From UBA3775 sp964572955 (lineage in GTDB: Bacteria; Bacillota; Clostridia; Lachnospirales; Lachnospiraceae): DNA of 64,000 nt. The notes beneath the pieces were generated by a model. The model did no database searches, was not told where the DNA came from, and saw only the letters and a list, made by a program, of their open reading frames with translations. Shown here one piece after another: positions 52,814 through 61,919 of the stretch (position 1 is its first letter; each line of letters starts with the position of its first letter). The position numbers were made by a program, and so were the translations under genes. Location: contig CAZNGY010000004.1 in NCBI GenBank assembly GCA_964572955.1, forward strand, positions 1-64,000. Direction: 5' to 3'.

Positions 52814-55024
52814 CTACTCAGTTTTAAATATATACACACTTGTGCAATCCGTTTCTTCACTGCATCCGCTGTATGAACCGTTTTCCTCAGTAATTTCCTT
52901 TAACACTTCCAGTCTGTTGTAATATTTATCCAGATTATCAAGAACTGCCCCGGAAATTTTCTGTATTCCTTCATCGTTGATTTTTATCATACCGTTTTTA
53001 AGGTCAAAACTGCCGGCAACAAGTTTTCCGACTCCGTCTTTAAGTTCTCCGGTTCCTGCTTTTAAGTCAATGGTTCCGTCATACAATTCCTTAATTCCCT
53101 GTGCAAGTCCGAGAACTCCCGTATAAAGTTCGTCTGTGCCGTCCTTAAGCTCTCCGGCTCCCTTGTAAAGTTCGTCTGTACCGTCTTTAAGCTCTCCGGC
53201 TCCTTTATAAAGTGTGTCAATTCCTCCTGAAAGTTCCGGAAGTTTGCTTCCGAGAGATGATGTTCCGCCGTAAAGCTTATCGGCTCCGTCAGATGCACTT
53301 GACACTCCTTCAGTGTATTCCGATATGCCGGCATAAAGACTGCCTGCTCCCGTTTGCATTTCCTTAACCGAATCCGCAAGCTGACCCACATTTGATACAA
53401 GTGAATCAATTCCGTTGTCAATTTCCGTATAAGAACTGTTTAATCCCTCTGCCGCCTGACTGAAGCTCTCCGTATATGCATACAGTTCTCTGTAGGACTT
53501 AACTACTGCCAGAATTCCTGCCGCAGTCTGAGGGTCACTTTCCTTTATCGCTTCAGCATATGCTTCCATTGAATCAAGTGCATTTTTAAGGTCCGTTCCT
53601 TCACTACATGAATATCCGTCTGCAACCGCCGTCATGTTTTCGGCAAGAGCTTTTATTGAAGAAGCATACAAATTCGAACCGTCTGTAAGACTGCCCATGT
53701 CATCTTCAAGCTTTTTGCTGCTCAGTGTCTGGTTAAGCAGACTTACTCCGTCTGCCAGTTTCTTTGCACCGTCATTCAGACTTTTATTATACAATTCAAG
53801 CTTTGCAAGTCCTTCGGACAGTTCCTTAGCACCGCTTACAAGTTCTGTTGCACCGCTTACAAGCGCTCCTTTTGACGATACAAGCTGCTCCATTCCCTCC
53901 TGAAGACTTATTGCTCCTTGATTAAGCACTTTTGCACCGTCATTTAATACATATGCTCCGTCCTTAATCTTTTTGGTTCCTGCGGTAAGTGCTCCGGCTC
54001 CGTCATTTAATTCTCCTGCTCCTGCCTGAAGACTTCCCGCTCCTTCATCAAGCGAATCTCCTCCGTCATAAAGGCTTCCGATTCCTTCATAAAGTGTGTC
54101 CGCTCCTGCCACCGCTTCATCCATTCCGCCCGTAAGCTCACCAAGCTTTTCCTCCAAAGTTTCCTTTGAATCAATTTCAGATAAATCAAGTTTTGCAAGG
54201 GCATCTCCCGTTGCTGCAGTTATTGTAATCGGTTTGCTGAAATTGGTCACATCGGCTTCGATAACTACTTTTTCAGGAATAAGTTCTCCCGGATTTTCGC
54301 CGTCCTCACCCTGTATTTCGTCAAGTCCCAGACTCTTTCCAAGTCCAGGAAATGCCATACCGAATACTATTGTTCTTTCTCCGTCATTTACACATGTTCC
54401 GCCTGCAACACTTACGTTTACCGCTTCACTTCCCTCAAAGATTGTGCCGGACACCATGGCATATGGCTGATATGCCGTATAACTTCCATCCTCATCATTG
54501 ATTTCTCTGCCTGTTCTGTTTTCATATACAAATGTCATTTCAAGATGACCGCTTGCTCCCTCAAGTTCCGCTGCCGTGACTTTTTTCCCGTCTATTCTGT
54601 ATTCAACACTTACATCAACCGGAAGTTCTTTCTCAGAGGTTCCCTGATAATAAACGTCAGAACCTCCTGTCTGCCATATAATCTCTCCATTATCATCCTT
54701 AGTATATGCCGCATCACCTTTTACTACTTCTATGTTTTCAAGGTTGGTTTCATCCGTAAGTATATTGCTTCCTTTTTCATTTTTAAGCCATGTACTGACA
54801 ATTTTTTCCTTTGTATTTCCGTCAGCATCTTTTATGACATAAACGGTTTCAGTCTTACCGCTTTCCTTACTGTGTGTTATTGTACTTTCTTTTGCCTCAC
54901 CCTCACCGGTTTCCTTTACGCTTCCCGATGCTTCTGCTTCATTGTTTGCGGCACATCCTGAAAAAAGTCCTGCCGAAAGAGTCATCACAACTCCCATTGC
55001 CATTAATTTCTTTTTATTTCTCAT
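52814..55024 (-). CDS. YhgE/Pip-like repeat lipoprotein, partner of the RND transporter
   Basis: 736 aa. Signal peptide with lipobox LFSGC (about residues 19-23), an acidic linker, a beta domain (about 60-270) and then about 400 residues of GAGxLxxGxxxL repeats of the YhgE/Pip X-X type, predicted long helices. Two 14-aa units (GAGELKDGTDELYK) are direct copies at DNA level. There is a terminal helix-poor tail with two close Cys (YSGCSEETDCTS). Its ATG overlaps the end of the transporter gene by 11 nt. YhgE-type repeats are found in phage-receptor and toxin-export systems; here it is probably the periplasm-side accessory of the MmpL protein. Confidence 0.75.
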   Translation of the reverse strand: MRNKKKLMAMGVVMTLSAGLFSGCAANNEAEASGSVKETGEGEAKESTITHSKESGKTETVYVIKDADGNTKEKIVSTWLKNEKGSNILTDETNLENIEVVKGDAAYTKDDNGEIIWQTGGSDVYYQGTSEKELPVDVSVEYRIDGKKVTAAELEGASGHLEMTFVYENRTGREINDEDGSYTAYQPYAMVSGTIFEGSEAVNVSVAGGTCVNDGERTIVFGMAFPGLGKSLGLDEIQGEDGENPGELIPEKVVIEADVTNFSKPITITAATGDALAKLDLSEIDSKETLEEKLGELTGGMDEAVAGADTLYEGIGSLYDGGDSLDEGAGSLQAGAGELNDGAGALTAGTKKIKDGAYVLNDGAKVLNQGAISLQEGMEQLVSSKGALVSGATELVSGAKELSEGLAKLELYNKSLNDGAKKLADGVSLLNQTLSSKKLEDDMGSLTDGSNLYASSIKALAENMTAVADGYSCSEGTDLKNALDSMEAYAEAIKESDPQTAAGILAVVKSYRELYAYTESFSQAAEGLNSSYTEIDNGIDSLVSNVGQLADSVKEMQTGAGSLYAGISEYTEGVSSASDGADKLYGGTSSLGSKLPELSGGIDTLYKGAGELKDGTDELYKGAGELKDGTDELYTGVLGLAQGIKELYDGTIDLKAGTGELKDGVGKLVAGSFDLKNGMIKINDEGIQKISGAVLDNLDKYYNRLEVLKEITEENGSYSGCSEETDCTSVYIFKTE
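53125..53208 (-). repeat. 42-bp tandem repeat in the lipoprotein gene
   Basis: Two nearly identical 42-bp units (53125-53166 and 53167-53208), each coding a 14-aa GAGELKDGTDELY unit. The unit fits the reading frame, so copy number could change without frameshift. Confidence 0.8.
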
Positions 55025-57110
55025 TTCTAACCTCCCAAGTCTTACAGCATTTCATTCCCATTGTCGTACGGATTATCAATCCGTCAAACAGCATAAGCAA
55101 TGCCGGAAGTGCTGCAATTACTATTATCATGCTGAGGATTGCTCCTCTTGCCAAAAGCATACATATTGAACCGATAAGATCTATATCTGAATAAAGTGCA
55201 ACGCCTATCGTGGCCGCAAAAAATCCCAATGCACTTGTGAAGACCGACTGCACCGATGTACTGAGTGCGATTTTAACGGCTTCTTTTTTATCCTTACCGG
55301 AAATTCTTTCCCTCTTATATCTTGTCGTCATAAGTATTGCATAATCAACGGTTGCTCCAAGCTGTATGGTTCCTATGCATACGGATGCGATAAACGGAAG
55401 GGTTGATCCCATATAGTACGAAATCGCCATGTTTATGTTTATTGCCAGTTCAATAACCGCAACCAAAAGCACCGGAAGTGATATTGATTTCATTACTATC
55501 ATTATAAGTATGAATATTGCTCCTATGCTTACAATACTTACTGTATTAAAATCTTTATCCGTTATTTCGACAAGGTCTTTGGTTGCCGGTGCTTCTCCTA
55601 TAAGCATTCCGTTTTCATCATATTTTTTAATTATCCCTGAAATTTTCCCGCACTGTTCATTAATTTCATCTGTTGCAACTTCATATTCCGATGAAACAAG
55701 CAGCAGTTTGTGATTTTCCGATTCAAGAGATGATTTAATTTCCTCCGGCACGAATCTTTCCGGCAAAAGTGCTCCGGTAATCGAATCAAGACCGAGTGCA
55801 AATCCTACTCCTTCAACCTCTCCGATTTCTGCAAGCATTTCTTTAACTTCTTTTGATGATGTATCCGAATCAAGCAGTATCATCGAAACCGAATTCAGAT
55901 TGTAGTTTTCCGTAAGTTCTGTCTGTGCCTTGCTTGAGGGCATGTAAGAAGGTATGCTCTTATCGAGTTTATAATAAACATCCACATGATTATTTCCGTA
56001 TATCGCCGGAAAAATCATAAGTGCCACAATTATAATTACCGGAATATAATGCTTTGTTATCAGTTTTGAAATAAACTCACCCTTTAACTCAAGCGGTTTA
56101 TGTCTGGTCTTTTTTACCGACTTGTCAAACACGAGGATGAGTGACGGAAGAACCGTCACACAGCAGATTACACCGATAAGAACTCCCTTCGCCATTACTA
56201 TGCCCATATCAAGTCCAAGGGTAAATGTCATGAAACACATCGCCAGAAATCCGGCAATCGTTGTAAGTGAAGAGCCTGCAACCGACGATATCGTTGCTGC
56301 AATCGCATTTGCCATAGCTTCCCTGGTATCGTTTGTTTTTTCTGATTCTTCAAGATAACTGTGATAAAGGAAAATTGAATAGTCCATCGTTACACCTAGC
56401 TGAAGAATCGCTACGAGTGCCATTGTAATATAAGAAATTTCACCCTGTATGAAATTTGTTCCAAGATTAAATATGATTGCCATCCCTATGCTCACCAGGA
56501 AAAGTACCGGAATGAGAAAGGAATCAGTTGTAAGAAGAAGCACCACAAGTGTAAGAATCGCGGCAATCGCCGTATATATAAACATTTCGCTTTCAACGAG
56601 ATTCTTTGTATCCGTTGCCGTTGCCGCCATACTTGAGATGAAACACTGTTTTCCTGCCACGTCTCTTATTTCCTCAACCGCATCCATTGTTTCGTCTGCC
56701 GACGTTGTCGTATCAAAAAATATAAACATCAGCGTTCCCTGACCATCTCCGGAATAAAATATCTCTTTAACTTTTTCCGGAAGCATATCTGACGGAATCT
56801 GACCATCGGTAAGAGAATCAAAACATATTACATCTGCAACATGGTCAATTTCTTCAACCTTGGATGCCATTTTCTGAACATCAAGTGTGTCCATTCCATT
56901 GCAGATAAACATTCCGTATGCTCCCTTTCCGAATTCATCAAGGAGAATGTCCTGTCCTTCCATTGTTTCAATGTCTTTCGGCAGATAATACAAAATATCA
57001 TAATTTATTCTGGTACTGACAAATCCAATTGCTGCCGGTATAAGCAGCAGCACACTCAGTATCAGGATAAAAAACCTGCTTTTAACAATTGCTTTTGAAA
57101 ACTTTTTCAT
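55014..57110 (-). CDS. MmpL-like RND family transporter
   Basis: 698-aa membrane protein with about 11-12 helices in two homologous halves, each with one leading helix, a large external domain and a five-helix bundle. MALVAILQLGVTMDYSIFLYH and CIGTIQLGATVDYAILMTTRY are the paired transmembrane-4 type motifs of MmpL/SSD proteins, with Asp residues for proton coupling. GAGG lies 11 nt before ATG. Divergent from tetR with operators between; followed by the YhgE-like lipoprotein. Likely exports a lipid or hydrophobic drug. Confidence 0.87.
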   Translation of the reverse strand: MKKFSKAIVKSRFFILILSVLLLIPAAIGFVSTRINYDILYYLPKDIETMEGQDILLDEFGKGAYGMFICNGMDTLDVQKMASKVEEIDHVADVICFDSLTDGQIPSDMLPEKVKEIFYSGDGQGTLMFIFFDTTTSADETMDAVEEIRDVAGKQCFISSMAATATDTKNLVESEMFIYTAIAAILTLVVLLLTTDSFLIPVLFLVSIGMAIIFNLGTNFIQGEISYITMALVAILQLGVTMDYSIFLYHSYLEESEKTNDTREAMANAIAATISSVAGSSLTTIAGFLAMCFMTFTLGLDMGIVMAKGVLIGVICCVTVLPSLILVFDKSVKKTRHKPLELKGEFISKLITKHYIPVIIIVALMIFPAIYGNNHVDVYYKLDKSIPSYMPSSKAQTELTENYNLNSVSMILLDSDTSSKEVKEMLAEIGEVEGVGFALGLDSITGALLPERFVPEEIKSSLESENHKLLLVSSEYEVATDEINEQCGKISGIIKKYDENGMLIGEAPATKDLVEITDKDFNTVSIVSIGAIFILIMIVMKSISLPVLLVAVIELAININMAISYYMGSTLPFIASVCIGTIQLGATVDYAILMTTRYKRERISGKDKKEAVKIALSTSVQSVFTSALGFFAATIGVALYSDIDLIGSICMLLARGAILSMIIVIAALPALLMLFDGLIIRTTMGMKCCKTWEVRNEK

Positions 57111-57129
57111 TTCTTAATTACCTCATTTT

Positions 57130-57209
57130 TGACCGGTGGTCATTTTTTACAATGGGCAATATATCAGATTTTCGACCAACGGTCAATATATTTTTTTGAC
57201 CGCTGGTCA
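57130..57209. promoter_or_regulatory. Three TetR operators TGACC-N3-GGTCA
   Basis: Palindromes at 57130-57142 (TGACCGGTGGTCA), 57173-57185 (CGACCAACGGTCA) and 57197-57209 (TGACCGCTGGTCA). Each has 5-bp arms around a 3-bp centre (4 bp in the second). They lie in the transporter-tetR gap. The second overlaps the -35 of the transporter promoter; the third is nearest to tetR. They are the obvious sites for the divergent TetR regulator. Confidence 0.85.
57158..57186 (-). promoter_or_regulatory. Consensus promoter of the MmpL-lipoprotein operon
   Basis: On the minus strand TTGACC (complement of 57181-57186), 17 nt, TATATT (complement of 57158-57163) with TGA before the -10. The -35 is part of the second TetR operator, so binding should repress. 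Confidence 0.8.
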
Positions 57210-57410
57210 TTTTTTTATAGATTTTTTCGATTTGATATGATATTCTCTAGATATAAATCTGCAAACAGGTTTAAAAGATGACAGTTTTATCAGTTTCCGT
57301 ATGCGTTACTGCTGAAATAGGATTTTGTTTCTTTTTAAGGAATCTGTCTTAACACGCCGCACTGCTAAACGGAAAACAGCATATACAAAAAATACAAAAG
57401 TGAGGTTTAT

Positions 57411-58007
57411 ATGGGAAAAGCTGAAGAAAACAAAAGACAAAAAAAAAGCGCACTCCTTGAGCACGCATTTTCTCTATTTATGAACAAAGGCATCAGTTCC
57501 ACTACCATTTCTGATATAGCCCATCATGCCGGCGTCGGTAAAGGAACCTTTTATTCTTATTTTCGTGATAAAGATGAACTTATCGAAAAACTTATCGCAC
57601 AAAAAGCCGGCGAGCTTCTTACCCACGCCCTTAACGACCTTGACAATCACAAAAATGCTTTGAGCGTGGAGGATAAGTTTATTGTTATTGCCGACGACCT
57701 CCTGGAACAGCTTGCCCTTGATGAAAAGCTTCCGAAATTCATTAACAAAAATCTCAATTACGGTCTTTATCGGAGAGCTCTTACCAGAGAAGATTCTGAA
57801 ATCAACATTGAATCCGTGTTTTTTAAACTTATAAACGACGGCTCAGAGTGGGTTCGTCCGGATTTAATGCTTTATACCATTGTTGAACTTATAGGGAGTA
57901 CATGCCACACTATCATTTTGGATAAAGACCCTGTGGATCTCGAAACCTACAAGCCGTATCTTTATAGCTGTGTAAGAAGTATAGTAAAAACTTTCAGGGC
58001 AAACTGA
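57411..58007 (+). CDS. TetR-family transcriptional regulator
   Basis: 198 aa on the plus strand, the only clear gene in that direction. N-terminal HTH (about 10-55) with ISSTTISDIAHHAGVGKGTFYSYFRDKDEL; the C-terminal ligand domain is not close to a named family. GTGAGG is 5 nt before ATG. It is divergent from the MmpL transporter, with three matching operators between, so it most likely represses the transporter genes and itself until a ligand binds. Ends 26 nt before the converging pyk stop. Confidence 0.92.
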   Translation: MGKAEENKRQKKSALLEHAFSLFMNKGISSTTISDIAHHAGVGKGTFYSYFRDKDELIEKLIAQKAGELLTHALNDLDNHKNALSVEDKFIVIADDLLEQLALDEKLPKFINKNLNYGLYRRALTREDSEINIESVFFKLINDGSEWVRPDLMLYTIVELIGSTCHTIILDKDPVDLETYKPYLYSCVRSIVKTFRAN

Positions 58008-58033
58008 GAAAGCCGATTTTATATAGTCTGTTT

Positions 58034-59476
58034 TTATTCGACTACCTGTATTTTTATCATATTTGTCGTTCCTGAGTGTCCGAGAGGAACACCTGCTGTA
58101 ATAACCGCTATGTCATCCTTCTCAAGGTATCCCAATGTTTTCGCCTTATCAATGGCATGTTTGAAAAGGTCAAATACATCTGTTTTTTCCTCAAGCATAT
58201 AAGGATATACGCCCCATGACATGCTAAGCTGTCTGCATATTTTTTCTTCCGTAGTTCCGCAAATTACATCAATCGATGAGCGGTATTTGGAAATCATCCT
58301 TGCGGTACTTCCTGATTTTGTAACCGTAACAATTGCCTTTGCACCTAAATCCATTGCCGTCGTACATGTTGCATGTGAAATGGCATCAGTAATGTTCGGA
58401 TTTGCCTGTCTGTCAATCTGCATGAATCTCTTGTGGTAATCAATATCCGCTTCGGTTCTTTCGGCTATTCTTACCATTGTCTTTACGGCTTCAACCGGAT
58501 AATCTCCCGCCGCCGTCTCTCCGGAGAGCATAATTGCACTTGTTCCGTCATAAATTGCATTTGCAACGTCAGTAGTCTCTGCTCTTGTTGGTCTTGGATG
58601 CTTCATCATTGAATCAAGCATCTGTGTTGCGGTTATTACCTGCTTACCTGCCTTATATACTTTTTTAATTATCATTTTCTGGATTACAGGAACTTCTTCG
58701 CCCGGAATTTCAACGCCCATGTCGCCTCTTGCAACCATTATTCCGTCTGATGCTTCTATAATCTCATCAATATTTGAAACGCCCTGTGCATTTTCAATCT
58801 TTGCAATTATTTTTATATCTCTGTTTCCGTTAAATTCCAAAAAATATCTGAGCTGTTTTACATCTTCTGCCGAACGGACAAAAGATGCCGCAATAAAGTC
58901 CACATCCTGTTCAACTCCGAATTTAATATCATCCATATCCTTCTCACTAAGATATGGCATTGAAAGTTCAACCCCCGGAACATTAACTCCCTTTTTGTTT
59001 GAAACCACACCACCGTTAATTACCTTGCAGATAATTTCATGTATAATTTCATCATCTTTCTGGTAATTTTTTATTTCTTCTACGGTCATGTCAATAAGTC
59101 CGTCATCAATCAAAATATGACAGCCCGGTCTTACATCATTATAAAGCTCCTCATAAGAAATAGTTACCTTTTTTGAATCTCCTTCAACCTGCTCGGTTGT
59201 AAGGGTAAATTTCTGCCCCGGAACAAGTTCCTCTCTGCCATTTTTAAAATCCCTGAGTCTTATTTCCGGTCCTTTTGTATCAAGAAGAAGAGCCACCGGC
59301 AATCCGAGTTCATCTCTGAGTTTTCTGACCTGATTCATTCTTCCTTCATGTTCCGCGTGACTTCCATGTGAAAAATTAAGTCTTGCAACGTTCATTCCGG
59401 AAAGCATAAGCTGTTTCATTATTCCCTCTCTGTCCGTTGCCGGTCCGAGTGTACATATAATTTTCGTTTTTCTCAT
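58034..59476 (-). CDS. pyk: Pyruvate kinase
   Basis: Last step of glycolysis: PEP + ADP to pyruvate + ATP. 480 aa, the short form without the extra C-terminal PEP-utiliser domain seen in Bacillus. KIICTLGPA, LNFSHGS, LLLDTKGPEIRL (metal and phosphate site), IKIIAKIENAQGV with the catalytic Lys, VARGDMGVEIP and MLSGETAAGDYP are all present. AAGG lies 7 nt before ATG. Monocistronic by spacing. Confidence 0.97.
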   Translation of the reverse strand: MRKTKIICTLGPATDREGIMKQLMLSGMNVARLNFSHGSHAEHEGRMNQVRKLRDELGLPVALLLDTKGPEIRLRDFKNGREELVPGQKFTLTTEQVEGDSKKVTISYEELYNDVRPGCHILIDDGLIDMTVEEIKNYQKDDEIIHEIICKVINGGVVSNKKGVNVPGVELSMPYLSEKDMDDIKFGVEQDVDFIAASFVRSAEDVKQLRYFLEFNGNRDIKIIAKIENAQGVSNIDEIIEASDGIMVARGDMGVEIPGEEVPVIQKMIIKKVYKAGKQVITATQMLDSMMKHPRPTRAETTDVANAIYDGTSAIMLSGETAAGDYPVEAVKTMVRIAERTEADIDYHKRFMQIDRQANPNITDAISHATCTTAMDLGAKAIVTVTKSGSTARMISKYRSSIDVICGTTEEKICRQLSMSWGVYPYMLEEKTDVFDLFKHAIDKAKTLGYLEKDDIAVITAGVPLGHSGTTNMIKIQVVE

Positions 59477-59620
59477 ATCCTGCCCTTATAATCGCCCGCA
59501 CACAGCGGATGGTTATTTTCCTTTCCCCAAATATAATTGCCTTCAATAAATCCCGGCACTGTCATCCTATTCTGCATAAATTACATTCTAAGGCATTAAA
59601 GCCATGATGTCAAAAAAATT

Positions 59621-61771
59621 TTAGTGTTTTTTTCGATACTGCATAGGTGTTACTCCGTATTTTTTCCTGAAAAGCCTGTTAAAGTGCTCTGCTGACGGAT
59701 AACCTACTTTTGAAGCCACCGCCTCTACACTCATACGACTGCTTTTAAGCAGTTCACATGCCTTTTTCATTCGAATATCCCTGACAATTTCACTAAAAGT
59801 TTTTCCGGCATTAACACTTATATATTTTGACATATACGGTTTCGTAAAATGAAACTCCTCGGCTAATGCATCAAGCGTAACATTTGCATAGTTGTTTTGT
59901 ATGAAATTCATTATACGAATCATCATATCTTTCATTATTTCACTTTTTTGTTCACTTATAAGCAGTTTGTTTACTGCAACCACAAGTGCACTGACAGAAG
60001 ACTTAATAATATCCGAGTCAATACCGACTCCCCAATATACCCTGTCCTCATACTTTATGCCGACATATGCCGCTGCTGATGCCTCTGAACCGTTTGAAAG
60101 CGCATGTTCCTCATAAAAAGCAAGTTCATAATCTGTCCCGAAGAATCTTTTAAAAGCATTACTTGTTGCATCAAGTCTTCCGTTTCCCGACGCCAGAATC
60201 CGATAAGAATCCTCGTCCTTCTTCACGGTCAAATCAACCGATATTCCGTTTTCCTGTTTAAAATGGCACTCCGAAACGGCAAAAACCTGAACATTATTAA
60301 TATATCTGCTTTCAAAAATTTCATTTACCCTTTCCACGGAAAGTTCCATTCCTGCAGCATCACCCATCATTTCCTTAATTGTATCTGCCACGTCTTTTTT
60401 CATTTTCTCCGGAATTATGTACCCGCCATGATTCCTAAGGATGTAACTGACTCCGCCCTTACCTGAACTTGCATTTATCCTAATAACATCACTATCATAA
60501 GAACGTCCTATATCCTCCGGATCTATAAGAAGATACGGAACATCCCACCGTTTATCACTGCCGCCATCTGCCTCCTCCACTACTTTCTGTCTGTTCATCA
60601 GTCCCTGCATTATTGCTTCCTGATGACTTCCCGTGAACGCCGTAAAAACAAGTTCTCCCGCGTAAGGCTGTCGTTGATTCACCGCAATTCCCGTAAGATT
60701 CTCATATAATGACCTTATTTCCGGCAATCCGTCAAAATTCAGTCCCGGATTCATGCCGTGAGTATAAAAGTTTAGTGCAAGCGTAACCAAATCAACATTT
60801 CCGGTTCTTTCTCCATTACCGAACAAAGTTCCTTCAACACGTTCTGCTCCGGCAAGCAATGCCATCTCCGCCGACGCTATAGCTCCGCCCATATCATTAT
60901 GCGGATGTATGCTTAAAACCAATCCTGACCTTTGCCAAAGATTCTTGTCCAAATACTCAGCCAGAGTGCCAAACATATGCGGCATATGTGTCTCCACAGT
61001 CGATGGAATGTTTATGATTATACGTCCATAAAAATCCGATGCCCAGCACCTAATCACTTCATTACATATTTCAAGTACGTACTCCGCAGGAGCATCATTT
61101 GCTCCCTCTGGCGTAAATTCCAGCCATATTTCATGAAAACCACTCTTTATTTTATTGATTTTCTCTCTGAGATATAAAGCGGCTTTTTCCACATTGCATG
61201 AAATTTCAGGGGAAGTTTTCCACAATTTCTCCGATTCTTTCTTTCCGAAAGTATTACTCAATTCCCCTGATTCCTTTTCTCCGCAAGTGCTGCTCAACTC
61301 CTCCGATTCTTTTTCTCCGGAAGATTCCGTCACATAACCCGTCACATATTTATGATAAGAAAAAGAAATCGGATAATACATATGTATTATCACGTTTTCT
61401 GCACCTCTTACGGCATCTAATGTCCTGTCGATTTCTTCTTCTTTAATCCCGCACATAACTTGAAGTTTGACATTTTGCGGCACATGTTTTTCTTCTATAA
61501 GAAGCCTTATAAAATCATAGTCCCTTTCTGATATGCCCGGAACTCCGACATCAATTTCTTCAAATCCGATTTTGCAGAGCATATCAAAATAACTGAGTCT
61601 TTCCTCATTACTCATCGGTGCAATCAGTGCCTGGTTCCCGTCTCTCAAATCAACGCTGCACCATACCGGTACTTTGTCAGGCATAGATTTTTTTATCCAT
61701 TCAAAACTGACCCCTTCAGGGTATCCGACATTAAATTGGTACTTTTTCTCAAATTTTTCCATAGACACCAT
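59621..61771 (-). CDS. leuA: 2-isopropylmalate synthase fused to an AraC-type DNA-binding domain
   Basis: 716 aa from ATG 61771; ATG 61762 and TTG 61783 are also possible and none has a good ribosome site. Residues about 30-390 are a LeuA TIM barrel (SVDLRDGNQALI, LSIHPHNDMGGAIA metal His pair, FGNGERTGNVDLV). About 470-600 is the leucine-binding regulatory domain (GNGRLDATSNAFKRFF, YWGVGIDSDIIKSSVSAL). About 613-716 is a complete AraC/XylS double HTH (LDALAEEFHFTKPYMSKYI, VASKVGYPSAEHFNRLFRKK). A 39-residue tandem-repeat insert lies at about 149-187 inside the barrel. Normal LeuA ends after the regulatory domain (about 510-560 aa). A divalent enzyme-regulator that senses leucine is the inference. 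Confidence 0.9.
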   Translation of the reverse strand: MVSMEKFEKKYQFNVGYPEGVSFEWIKKSMPDKVPVWCSVDLRDGNQALIAPMSNEERLSYFDMLCKIGFEEIDVGVPGISERDYDFIRLLIEEKHVPQNVKLQVMCGIKEEEIDRTLDAVRGAENVIIHMYYPISFSYHKYVTGYVTESSGEKESEELSSTCGEKESGELSNTFGKKESEKLWKTSPEISCNVEKAALYLREKINKIKSGFHEIWLEFTPEGANDAPAEYVLEICNEVIRCWASDFYGRIIINIPSTVETHMPHMFGTLAEYLDKNLWQRSGLVLSIHPHNDMGGAIASAEMALLAGAERVEGTLFGNGERTGNVDLVTLALNFYTHGMNPGLNFDGLPEIRSLYENLTGIAVNQRQPYAGELVFTAFTGSHQEAIMQGLMNRQKVVEEADGGSDKRWDVPYLLIDPEDIGRSYDSDVIRINASSGKGGVSYILRNHGGYIIPEKMKKDVADTIKEMMGDAAGMELSVERVNEIFESRYINNVQVFAVSECHFKQENGISVDLTVKKDEDSYRILASGNGRLDATSNAFKRFFGTDYELAFYEEHALSNGSEASAAAYVGIKYEDRVYWGVGIDSDIIKSSVSALVVAVNKLLISEQKSEIMKDMMIRIMNFIQNNYANVTLDALAEEFHFTKPYMSKYISVNAGKTFSEIVRDIRMKKACELLKSSRMSVEAVASKVGYPSAEHFNRLFRKKYGVTPMQYRKKH
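61233..61325 (-). repeat. 36-bp tandem repeat inside the leuA-araC gene
   Basis: Units start at 61233, 61269 and 61305 (period 36 bp, the third partial), each coding a 12-residue unit like GEKESEELSSTC. Units differ by several bases, so the expansion is not very recent. In frame and inserted in a surface loop of the LeuA barrel. Confidence 0.82.
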
Positions 61772-61812
61772 CGTCACAATCAAATACTTAAAACAACATA
61801 ATATCTTTTGTT

Positions 61813-61843
61813 TGTCACTTTCCCATCTTTTTCACCAGTGACA
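61813..61843. promoter_or_regulatory. Inverted repeat upstream of leuA-araC
   Basis: TGTCACT (61813-61819) and AGTGACA (61837-61843) are 17 bp apart, about 45 nt before the leuA-araC start and just upstream of a -10-like TATTAT without a good -35. Position fits an activator or autoregulatory site; the AraC domain itself is the obvious candidate. Confidence 0.4.
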
Positions 61844-61919
61844 CACAGATGAAAATTTCACGATTACTTGCTTCATACCATTTTTTTCGTCGCGGTTATA
61901 ACAGCCATAATTCTTTAAT

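Noticed and set aside
53062..53421. Open frame of 119 codons with repeated peptides inside the lipoprotein gene
   Set aside because: It is the alternate reading of the 42-bp and related repeats of the lipoprotein, not a separate gene.
59477..59620. Possible promoter in front of pyk
   Set aside because: Several AT-rich hexamers exist but none with a good -35/-10 pair at 16-18 nt spacing, so no site is reported.
61870..61919. Short sequence after folD resembling the folD C-terminus (ITATKKM versus VTAAAKKM)
   Set aside because: Only about 17 bases with most identity in an A-run; too short to claim a duplication like the one at rlmD.
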